The notes under the pieces: model-generated
Told to the model about the DNA's origin: nothing
Database searches by the model: none
The model's input: the letters and a program-made list of their open reading frames with translations, nothing else
Source of the DNA: Minisyncoccota bacterium
Lineage (GTDB): Bacteria > Verrucomicrobiota > Lentisphaeria > Oligosphaerales > MVZH01
Assembly: GCA_021734725.1 (NCBI GenBank)
Contig: JAIPIM010000193.1
Span: 1-7,789, forward strand
DNA: 7,789 nt
Direction of reading: 5' to 3'
In this document: positions 1 to 5,609 of the stretch, piece by piece
How the letters are laid out: every line of letters begins with the position of its first letter
How positions within the stretch are numbered: the stretch's first letter is position 1
Position numbers and translations under genes: made by a program

Positions 1-479
1 CCGCCTGCGCGCGCACTGGACTCAGAAACCTTCTCTGATTCCGGTGGTCCACTGGCCTTGGACGGAGCTGCTGCTCGTTCCCGATCCTCAGCACCCCGCC
101 TCTCGGATTCGCGACCTTCGGCTTTCTCTTCCCCTTGCCCTTTCCCCTCGGTTTCTTCGTCCTCTCCCTTTTGCGCGCGGACCGGTGTCTCTTCTTCCGT
201 CGACTCTTCTCCTTTGCTTTGCTCAGCCGCCTCTTCATCAGCCGCCTCAGAAACCGTCAGAATAACATCGCCGATGCTCACCTCTTCGCCTTCTTTGACG
301 GCAATACTGTCCACCGTTCCCGCCACGGATGACGGAATCTCCGCGGTAGCCTTGCCGGTTTCCAATTCCAGCACGGGCTGTTCTTCCTCAATACTGTCGC
401 CCACCGCGACCAGTATCTGAGTAATCTCAGCGGACTCAACGCCTTCCGCCAATTCCGGAAGCTTGAATTCAGTAGACAT
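1..479 (-). CDS. aceF: Pyruvate dehydrogenase E2 (dihydrolipoamide acetyltransferase), N-terminal part, truncated by window edge
   Basis: E2 is the core of the pyruvate dehydrogenase complex: its lipoyl arm carries the acetyl group from E1 to CoA. The reading frame begins at ATG 479 and stays open to base 1, giving 159 residues and no stop. Residues 1-78 form a typical lipoyl domain, starting MSTEFKLPEL and containing ELETGKATAEIP, so Lys43 is the expected lipoylated lysine (ETGKA instead of the commoner ETDKA). Residues 79-159 form a linker very rich in Glu, Lys and Arg, ending in a short Ala/Pro/Ser stretch; it lacks the Ala-Pro repeats of the E. coli linker. The E1-binding and catalytic domains would lie beyond the window. 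A GGGGAG ribosome binding site (490-495) sits 10 nt before the start. It lies downstream of aceE on the same strand, the usual order. The lipoyl domain alone could fit another 2-oxoacid dehydrogenase E2, but the aceE neighbour favours aceF. Confidence 0.88.
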   Translation of the reverse strand, partial: MSTEFKLPELAEGVESAEITQILVAVGDSIEEEQPVLELETGKATAEIPSSVAGTVDSIAVKEGEEVSIGDVILTVSEAADEEAAEQSKGEESTEEETPVRAQKGEDEETEGKGQGEEKAEGRESERRGAEDRERAAAPSKASGPPESEKVSESSARAG

Positions 480-506
480 AATGCATCGTCTCCCCAGGAG
501 CCTGTC

Positions 507-554
507 GGACTTGGGCGGGATGAAATCGGCTCCGATTTCATGCCGCCCCAGTCC
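507..554. repeat. 48-nt long hairpin just upstream of the aceF ribosome binding site
   Basis: The arms 507-529 and 532-554 pair over 23 positions with two mismatches (512:549 and 519:542) around a two-base centre. The inner 10 bp (520-529 with 532-541) and a GC-rich 6-bp block (513-518 with 543-548) are perfect. In the minus-strand transcript the hairpin ends about 11 nt before the GGGGAG of aceF. No T-run follows it in the direction of transcription, so it does not look like an intrinsic terminator. It could stabilise the mRNA 5' of aceF, modulate aceF translation, or simply be part of a mobile repeat. Confidence 0.7.
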
Positions 555-570
555 CAAACCTCCTATTATG

Positions 571-601
571 GGAAAATGCGCGGGGCCCGCCGCATTTTTC
601 C
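571..601. repeat. GC-rich hairpin with A/T flanks in the aceE-aceF gap
   Basis: GGAAAATGCG (571-580) pairs with CGCATTTTTCC (591-601) with a single-base bulge at T595. The pairing continues through c581-g583 with c587-g589, past an unpaired C590. The A-run before and T-run after the GC core resemble a bidirectional intrinsic terminator, but the T-runs are inside the stem and are not followed by an unpaired U-tract, so termination is only a weak possibility. It lies about 10 nt downstream of the start predicted from the TATAAT box at 619-624. Confidence 0.45.
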
Positions 602-611
602 GGGTTGTTCT

Positions 612-647
612 TTGTCTTATTATATAGAAGCTTAACAGTAATCATAT
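612..647 (-). promoter_or_regulatory. Possible internal promoter facing aceF
   Basis: On the minus strand a perfect TATAAT lies at 624 to 619 in an AT-rich stretch, which would place transcription start near 612. The hexamer 17 bp upstream (647 to 642, ATATGA) is a poor -35, so activity without an activator is doubtful. A near-palindrome of 16 bp with one mismatched pair (638-653, core TCATATGA) covers the -35 zone and could be an operator. The box lies inside the 198-bp inverted-repeat element, so if active it would give aceF a promoter independent of aceE. Confidence 0.3.
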
Positions 648-701
648 GACTACACGATTTATCACTTTAGATTCGAGGTGCTAAGTCCGACAGGCTGCTA
701 T

Positions 702-766
702 CCCCAAACTCCAGCGGAACTGAACCGAGGCGATAGCCGACGCGTTCAGGTTCGCTGGAGTTGGGG
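702..766. repeat. Long imperfect hairpin directly abutting the aceE stop codon
   Basis: The left arm 702-725 (CCCCAAACTCCAGCGG, then AACTGAAC) pairs with the right arm 744-766 (GTTCAGGTTCGCTGGAG, then TTGGGG) almost throughout, with only single-base bulges. The tip is about 18 nt. The first paired base is the nucleotide right after the aceE TAG (767-769). It lacks a U-tract, so it fits a 3'-end mRNA stabiliser or REP-like palindrome better than an intrinsic terminator. It is outside the 14-bp terminal repeats, so it may be a separate element. Confidence 0.65.
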
Positions 767-3451
767 CTAGGACAACAGCGGGTTGGGTTTATCCGGATCG
801 ATTCCCAAATCTTTGATTGCCGACGTTACCTTCCCCGCCTCCAGCTTACCCTCTTGATGAAGGTACCCCAGAGTCGCCAAAACAATCGACTTAGCGTCGA
901 CCTCAAAAAACTCACGCAATGCCTCGCGACCATCACTCCTGCCAAAGCCGTCCGTACCCAAGGCGATCAACCGGCGCGGCAACCACCGGCATACACTGTC
1001 AGGCACTGCTTTCACGTAATCCGTGGCCGCAATAATGGGGCCCGGCGCATCCTCGAGACACTTGGAAACATAGGGGACCCTCGGTGATTCTCCGGGATGC
1101 CGGAAGTTCCAGCGCTCGCAATCCAAAGCATCGCGATGCAATTCCTTGTAACTGGTCACCGACCAGACGTCGGCCGCCACGTTGTAGTCTTCGGCCAACA
1201 TGGCCTGGGCTTTCAGTGCTTCATTCAAAATGGCTCCGCTGCCAAACAACTGGGCACGCTTTTTCCCGCCTGTGCTCTCTGCCGGCCGCACCCTGTACAT
1301 TCCCTTGAGTATGCCTTCCCGCACACCATCGGGCATGGGAGGCTGAACATAGTTCTCGTTCATCATCGTCAGGTAATAGAAAATGTCTTCGCCTTCTTCG
1401 TACATGCGTCGGATTCCATCCTGGACAATGACCGCCATCTCGTAGGCGTACGCGGGATCGTAACTGATAAGGTTCGGTACCGGGAAGGCCAGCAGATGGC
1501 TGTTGCCGTCCTGGTGCTGCAAGCCTTCGCCGGCCAAGGTCGTACGGCCGGAAGTACCGCCTACCAGAAAGCCTTTGCAGCGACTGTCGCCCGCGGCCCA
1601 GATCAAATCGCCGACCCGCTGGAACCCGAACATCGAGTAGAACATGAAAAACGGTATGGTATTGATCCCGTGATTGGAATACGCACTGCCGGCAGCGAGA
1701 AACGATGACATACTGCCCGCTTCCGTGATACCCTCCTCTAATATCTGTCCATCCTTCTTTTCCCGGTAATACAGGAGATTCTTACGATCCACCGGTTCGT
1801 AGAGCTGACCGGGGTGGGAATAAATTCCACATTGGCGAAACAGCGTCTCCATACCAAACGTCCGTGCCTCGTCCGGTATGATAGGCACAATCAACTGCCC
1901 AATTTCGTCGTCTTTCAACAGCTTCGAAAGAATGCGCACAAACGCCATGGTTGTCGATATGGCACGCTCCCCTGACCCCTTATGGAATTCTTTGAACAAC
2001 TCGTCACCGGGGGCCTTGAGCTTGGATTGCATGGGCCAGCGCTCGGGATTGTACCCACCCAGTTCTTGACGTCGTTTCTGCAAATACTTCATCTCGGCGC
2101 TTTCGTCAGGCGGACGATAAAAAGGCAGCTTGGCCACGTCCTCGTCGGAAAGAGGTATACTGAAACGGTCCCTGAACTGACGCAACTCCTGTTCGTTAAG
2201 CTTCTTTTGCTGGTGCGTAATATTTTTGCCCTCGCCGCTTTCCCCCAATCCATACCCTTTGATGGTCTGCGCCAGAATCACGGTAGGGGTCCCTGTATTA
2301 TTGACTGCCGCCTTATACGCGGCGTATACTTTTTCCCGGTCGTGCCCGCCGCGTTTCAACCTCCGTAACTGGTCGTCGGACAAGTGTTCGACCAGGGCCA
2401 GCAAGCGGGGGTCGGCACCAAAAAAGTCGTTGCGGATGTACTCCCCGCTTTCGACGCTGTATTTCTGCAGCTGACCGTCCACGACCGCGTTCATTCGCCT
2501 AACAAGAAGCCCCTCGTCGTCACTGTCCAGTAAGGAATCCCAGTCACCGCCCCATATGACTTTGATGACGTTCCATCCGACCCCCCGAAAATTCGCCTCC
2601 AGCTCCTGAATAATCTTGCCGTTCCCGCGCACGGGCCCGTCAAGCCGTTGAAGATTGCAGTTGATCACAAAAATCAGGTTATCCAGATGCTCCCGTGCGG
2701 CTACGCTTATGGCGCCCAGGGCTTCCGGCTCATCCGTTTCGCCGTCTCCCAGAAAAGCCCAGACCTTCTGGTCGGTCGGTTCCTTCAGCCCACGGTCCTC
2801 CAAATACCGAATAAAACGGGCATGGTAAATAGCCTGAATAGGTCCCAATCCCATAGATACCGTGGGGAATTTCCAGAATTCAGGCATGAGCCATGGATGC
2901 GGGTAGGACGAGAGACCGGGCTTCTCATGCAGTTCATGACGAAAATTGTCCACCTGCTCGACCGGAATACGACCCTCCAGAAAAGCACGTGCGTAGTTGC
3001 CGGGCGTCGCGTGACCCTGGAAATAAACAAAATCGCCAGGATGTTCCTCTCCGCGAGCTCGAAAAAAATGATTGTAGCCAACTTCATAAAGGGTGGCGAC
3101 AGAGGCATACGTCGAGATATGCCCGCCGATCCCCTTCTCCTCGCGGTTGGCACGCACCACCATGGCCATGGCGTTCCAGCGTACAATGCTTTCAATGCGC
3201 TCTTCAATCTCCAGGTTCCCGGGATAGCGTGGCTGCTCGTCGAGCTTAATGGTGTTGATGTAGGGAGTATTGGCGGTGTAGGGCAGCTCCACACCCTGCT
3301 CGTGAGCATAGACGGAAAGCTCGCTGAACAATTCCCGCACACGCTCCGGACCCGCGCGCTCCAGAACTTCCTGAAGCGATATCAGCCATTCCTTCCGTTC
3401 AATCTCGGCCTCATGACGAAAACGGTCATTCTGTTCCGGTTTTTCCGGCAT
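767..3451 (-). CDS. aceE: Pyruvate dehydrogenase E1 component, homodimeric type
   Basis: AceE is the thiamine-diphosphate enzyme that decarboxylates pyruvate and reductively acetylates the lipoyl arm of E2. The 894-residue product (E. coli 887) is collinear with AceE from near the N-terminus (YINTI, EQPRYPGNLE) to the end (DPDKPNPLLS). The thiamine/Mg motif is intact: GDGETDE at about 235-241 with NCN at 264-266. Other AceE signatures are NRGGHD-type RGGHD, GEGKNITHQ (His at about 413), IPDEARTFGMETLFRQ, GGTSGRTTL and GTDGFGRSD. The E. coli segment HEDGHSH reads HQDGNSH here (about 646-652), keeping the first His. I chose ATG 3451, preceded by AGGAAGAG (3457-3464). The GTG at 3478 and ATG at 3475 would add 8-9 residues but have no ribosome binding site and coincide with the predicted transcription start. 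It is followed by aceF on the same strand and divergent from polX. Confidence 0.97.
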   Translation of the reverse strand: MPEKPEQNDRFRHEAEIERKEWLISLQEVLERAGPERVRELFSELSVYAHEQGVELPYTANTPYINTIKLDEQPRYPGNLEIEERIESIVRWNAMAMVVRANREEKGIGGHISTYASVATLYEVGYNHFFRARGEEHPGDFVYFQGHATPGNYARAFLEGRIPVEQVDNFRHELHEKPGLSSYPHPWLMPEFWKFPTVSMGLGPIQAIYHARFIRYLEDRGLKEPTDQKVWAFLGDGETDEPEALGAISVAAREHLDNLIFVINCNLQRLDGPVRGNGKIIQELEANFRGVGWNVIKVIWGGDWDSLLDSDDEGLLVRRMNAVVDGQLQKYSVESGEYIRNDFFGADPRLLALVEHLSDDQLRRLKRGGHDREKVYAAYKAAVNNTGTPTVILAQTIKGYGLGESGEGKNITHQQKKLNEQELRQFRDRFSIPLSDEDVAKLPFYRPPDESAEMKYLQKRRQELGGYNPERWPMQSKLKAPGDELFKEFHKGSGERAISTTMAFVRILSKLLKDDEIGQLIVPIIPDEARTFGMETLFRQCGIYSHPGQLYEPVDRKNLLYYREKKDGQILEEGITEAGSMSSFLAAGSAYSNHGINTIPFFMFYSMFGFQRVGDLIWAAGDSRCKGFLVGGTSGRTTLAGEGLQHQDGNSHLLAFPVPNLISYDPAYAYEMAVIVQDGIRRMYEEGEDIFYYLTMMNENYVQPPMPDGVREGILKGMYRVRPAESTGGKKRAQLFGSGAILNEALKAQAMLAEDYNVAADVWSVTSYKELHRDALDCERWNFRHPGESPRVPYVSKCLEDAPGPIIAATDYVKAVPDSVCRWLPRRLIALGTDGFGRSDGREALREFFEVDAKSIVLATLGYLHQEGKLEAGKVTSAIKDLGIDPDKPNPLLS

Positions 3452-3473
3452 GCCCACTCTTCCTTTCCAAGTC

Positions 3474-3509
3474 ATCACTAATTATATGCCGAGCCGACGC
3501 CCAAAACGG
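3474..3509 (-). promoter_or_regulatory. Candidate aceE promoter
   Basis: On the minus strand a perfect TATAAT lies at 3486 to 3481. Counting from it, transcription would start near 3474, leaving a leader of about 23 nt that contains the AGGAAGAG ribosome binding site before ATG 3451. The hexamer at the 17-bp spacing (3509 to 3504, CCGTTT) is a poor -35, so the promoter looks activator-dependent. The nearer of the two direct repeats overlaps this -35 zone. The start site is inferred from spacing and could be off by a few bases. Confidence 0.5.
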
Positions 3510-3558
3510 TTCCACCCGGCGACCCCAAAAATGTGGGAGGCGGTTCCACCCGGCGACC
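3507..3558. repeat. Tandem 18-bp direct repeats upstream of aceE (possible activator sites)
   Basis: CGGTTCCACCCGGCGACC occurs identically at 3507-3524 and 3541-3558, a 34-bp period (about three helical turns). Relative to the predicted aceE start near 3474 the copies centre at about -41.5 and -75.5, positions typical of class II and class I activator sites. That geometry is an inference from an unmapped start. The alternative is a duplicated REP-like sequence: the block between the copies reads TGTGGGAGG, which resembles the heads of some proteobacterial REP families. Confidence 0.6.
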
Positions 3559-3612
3559 GGAAGGCATCCAATCAATTGCACCGATCCGCCACCGCACAAG
3601 TGACACGGCTCT

Positions 3613-3801
3613 TTACTTCCGAACATGACTCGCATGTCGGCGCAATACCATCAGGCCTCCCCCGAAAAACATTCTCCATTTTCCCGATTCATAGCGTTCC
3701 TCGATAACAGCCCGGGCTTTTTCAAGACGGTCGATTCGGTCTTTGCGACGCGCGATATGATTTTCCGGGAGCCAGTCCGGAAGATCGGGGGGCATAAGCA
3801 T
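3613..3801 (-). pseudogene. Probable remnant of an IS1182-like transposase N-terminus
   Basis: The 62-residue frame starts MLMPPDLPDWLPENHIAR, which matches from memory the N-terminal (L/M)PPDLxDWLPExHLARF block of IS1182-type transposases. The in-frame codons upstream of the ATG (to about 3831, ending QSP) also fit that block, and a TGA stops the frame before them. After HIAR the expected FVxxxVxxLDL segment is absent. The frame continues into a basic, charged, probably helical stretch (RRKDRIDRLEKARAVIEERY) and then FFGGGLMVLRR to a TAA. The intact family is several hundred residues long, so this would be a deletion remnant without the catalytic core. No obvious ribosome binding site precedes the ATG. 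It could instead be a chance or small hypothetical protein; the resemblance rests on about 18 residues. Confidence 0.45.
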
Positions 3802-3890
3802 GGGAGACTGTCTGTCTAAGGTATTTTCTCCTCACTATCAGGACTTTCCCCGATGGGCTTTTTGAGGATCCCGTGGTTCGGTAAGGACGT

Positions 3891-5609
3891 ATGGAAAACA
3901 ATGACATTGCAGATATTTTCGATGACATAGCGGACTTGCTGGATATTCAGGACGCCAATGCGTTTCGCATACGATCGTACCGATCCGCGGCCCAGACCGT
4001 TCGCGGTCTGTCTGAACGCCTCGAGGATATCGGCAAAGACAAGAAAAAACTGCGGGACATTCCCAATATCGGCAAGAGTACAAGCGATAAAATCGTCGAA
4101 ATACTGACCACGGGGACATGCACGCGACTGGAGGAATTGCGCGAAGAGATTCCAGAAGATCTGACCACGTTAATGGAAATCCCGCAACTCGGCCCCCGCA
4201 AAGTCGCCGAACTCTATCGTGAACTGAACATCAAAAGCCTGGATGAACTCCGGAAAGCGTGCGAAGACCACAAGGTACGTGACTTGGAGGGGATGGGCGA
4301 AAAAACCGAGGAGAATATCCTCCACGGAATCGCAACGCTGGAACAAACGGCGGGGCGAACGCTTCTCAAAGCCGCGGCCGAACAAGTGGAAGCCCTTGGG
4401 CGACATCTCGACCGGATCGACACGGTCGAGAAATGGCAGGTCGCCGGCAGCTTCCGAAGAGGACAAGAGACAGTCGGAGACTTGGATATCCTCGTCCACG
4501 CGACCGACCGGGAAAAAGCGACTTCACGGATTGTCGAACACCGCAGCATCAAAGAAGTGGCGAGTCGTGGCAGCGAACGTGTAACCGTTCATCTCACAAG
4601 CGGCCTCCAAGTCGATTTCCGATACTTTGCCCCCAAGTCTTTCGGATCGGCACTCATGTATTTCACCGGGTCCAAAGCACACAACATAAAACTGCGGAAA
4701 CGTGCTCAAAGCCACAACTGGAAGCTGAATGAATACGGACTGCTGGAGGACGATACACGGCTGGCCGGCGAAACGGAGGAAGGCATATTCGAGAAACTGG
4801 GGCTCCCCTGGATACCTCCGGAACTCCGCGAGGACCGCGGCGAAATCGATGCGGCGGAAAAGGGAGACCTCCCTACACTCGTCTCACGCGACGACTTGCG
4901 CGGTGACCTGCACTGTCACTCCACTGCCAGTGACGGCAATAAAACAGTGGAAGAAATGGCGCGGGCAGCCGTGGATCTCGGCTACGATTACATCGCCATA
5001 ACAGATCATTCCAAGGCGGTGACGGTAGCGAATGGACTGGATGAAAAACGCCTGCGAGACCACGCCGCGCACATACACCAAGTCGATGACAGCATGGATA
5101 CGATTACCGTACTGGCCGGAATCGAAGTCGATATACTGGAAGACGGCACCCTGGATCTGGCCGAGGACGCGCTGAAAGAACTCGACTGGGTAACCGCCAG
5201 CGTTCACTCGCATTTCTCCATGCCGCAAAAAGACATGACAGAACGCATTCTGAAGGCCGTTCGAAGCGGCCTTATACACTCGCTGGGGCATCCCATGGGA
5301 CGAATGCTGGGCAGACGCGAACCCATCCAGTTCGACACCGAAGAAGTCTTTAACGCATGCCGGGAAAATCATGTGGCGCTGGAAATTAATTCACAGCCCG
5401 AACGTCTCGATCTCCCAGATAATTACTGCAAAATGGCGAAAGACATGGGAGTGACATTCACCGTGTGCACGGACGCGCATAATGACACAAATTTGCAACT
5501 GATTCACTATGGCATCCTGGTGGCGCGCCGCGGATGGCTGACCAAGGACGATATCGTGAATACCTGGACATTGAAGGACATTCGAGACTGGGTGAAAAAC
5601 AAAGAATGA
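3891..5609 (+). CDS. polX: DNA polymerase X family protein with C-terminal PHP domain
   Basis: Bacterial PolX fills short gaps in base excision repair, and its PHP domain supplies metal-dependent 3'-5' exonuclease; AP-endonuclease activity is reported for the B. subtilis enzyme. The 572-residue length matches the family (about 570). Residues 1-150 are the helix-hairpin-helix region (AFRIRSYRSAAQ, IPNIGKSTSDKI, IPQLGPRKVAELY, LEGMGEKTEENI). The nucleotidyltransferase core has GSFRRG at 186-191, catalytic Asp197 and Asp199 in GDLDIL, Asp242 in VDFR, and YFTGSKAHN at 257-265. The PHP domain has HCH at 341-343, TDH at 371-373, Glu412, HSH at 439-441, GHP at 466-468 and TDAH at 527-530, so both active sites look intact. 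ATG 3891 follows AAGGA at 3883-3887 (3-nt spacing, rather close). The stop overlaps the ligA start as ATGA, pointing to translational coupling. Confidence 0.95.
   Translation: MENNDIADIFDDIADLLDIQDANAFRIRSYRSAAQTVRGLSERLEDIGKDKKKLRDIPNIGKSTSDKIVEILTTGTCTRLEELREEIPEDLTTLMEIPQLGPRKVAELYRELNIKSLDELRKACEDHKVRDLEGMGEKTEENILHGIATLEQTAGRTLLKAAAEQVEALGRHLDRIDTVEKWQVAGSFRRGQETVGDLDILVHATDREKATSRIVEHRSIKEVASRGSERVTVHLTSGLQVDFRYFAPKSFGSALMYFTGSKAHNIKLRKRAQSHNWKLNEYGLLEDDTRLAGETEEGIFEKLGLPWIPPELREDRGEIDAAEKGDLPTLVSRDDLRGDLHCHSTASDGNKTVEEMARAAVDLGYDYIAITDHSKAVTVANGLDEKRLRDHAAHIHQVDDSMDTITVLAGIEVDILEDGTLDLAEDALKELDWVTASVHSHFSMPQKDMTERILKAVRSGLIHSLGHPMGRMLGRREPIQFDTEEVFNACRENHVALEINSQPERLDLPDNYCKMAKDMGVTFTVCTDAHNDTNLQLIHYGILVARRGWLTKDDIVNTWTLKDIRDWVKNKE

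Larger units (their letters stand above)
499..696. repeat. 198-bp segment with 14-bp perfect terminal inverted repeats (MITE-like candidate)
   Basis: AGCCTGTCGGACTT at 499-512 is matched exactly by its reverse complement AAGTCCGACAGGCT at 683-696. The ends enclose 170 bp with no open reading frame of note, two strong hairpins and an AT-rich centre. Short length, perfect terminal inverted repeats, no coding capacity and an intergenic position are the hallmarks of a miniature inverted-repeat transposable element, which is an inference here. No clean target duplication touches the ends; TCCCCA occurs at 491-496 and 701-706, but at unequal distances (2 and 4 nt) from the two ends. A composite of REP-like palindromes is the main alternative. 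Confidence 0.5.
480..766. other. aceE-aceF intergenic region packed with inverted repeats
   Basis: This 287-bp gap is long for an aceE-aceF junction. I see no credible gene in it. It holds, from aceE toward aceF: a long hairpin starting at the aceE stop codon (702-766), a perfect 14-bp inverted repeat pair bounding a 198-bp segment (499-696), an AT-rich core with a TATAAT box facing aceF (612-650), and two further hairpins (571-601 and 507-554), the last ending just ahead of the aceF ribosome binding site. The individual elements are listed separately. Confidence 0.8.
3452..3890. other. Divergent aceE / polX intergenic region
   Basis: This 439-bp gap separates the divergent aceE and polX starts. 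Next to aceE lie its ribosome binding site, a TATAAT box and two 18-bp direct repeats (to 3558). The middle (3613-3801, minus strand) carries a short frame that resembles a transposase N-terminus. On the polX side (3802-3890) I see the ribosome binding site AAGGA (3883-3887) but no convincing -35/-10 pair; polX transcription could start here or within the remnant. Other frames across the gap have no recognisable protein features. Confidence 0.7.

Noticed and set aside
44..420. Plus-strand Ser- and Leu-rich frames over 44-420
   Set aside because: They are the reverse reading of the aceF lipoyl domain and its charged linker; the minus-strand frame has clear family motifs.
491..706. TCCCCA at 491-496 and 701-706 as a target-site duplication of the 198-bp element
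   Set aside because: The copies are at unequal distances (2 and 4 nt) from the terminal repeats, so this may be chance.
3452..3478. Longer aceE start (GTG 3478 or ATG 3475) adding MMTWKGRVG or MTWKGRVG
   Set aside because: No ribosome binding site precedes these codons, they coincide with the predicted transcription start, and ATG 3451 has a good AGGAAGAG at proper distance.
2648..3481. 277-residue plus-strand frame opposite aceE
   Set aside because: Antisense shadow of a strongly conserved gene; no recognisable domain or ribosome binding site.
3626..3640. ACATG-ACTCG-CATGT small hairpin
   Set aside because: A 5-bp stem is expected by chance at this length and it has no clear context.
3707..3721. 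AGCCCGGGCT followed by TTTTT as an intrinsic terminator
   Set aside because: The palindrome has no loop, so only a very short stem can form, and no gene on the plus strand ends before it.
3847..3863. CCCC-GAT-GGG followed by CTTTTTG as a terminator upstream of polX
   Set aside because: The stem is only three to four pairs and it sits just ahead of the polX start.
5534..5605. N-terminal extension of ligA from ATG 5534
   Set aside because: It lies entirely inside the end of polX in another frame, adds residues with no LigA similarity, and ATG 5606 gives the family's normal length and an ATGA overlap.
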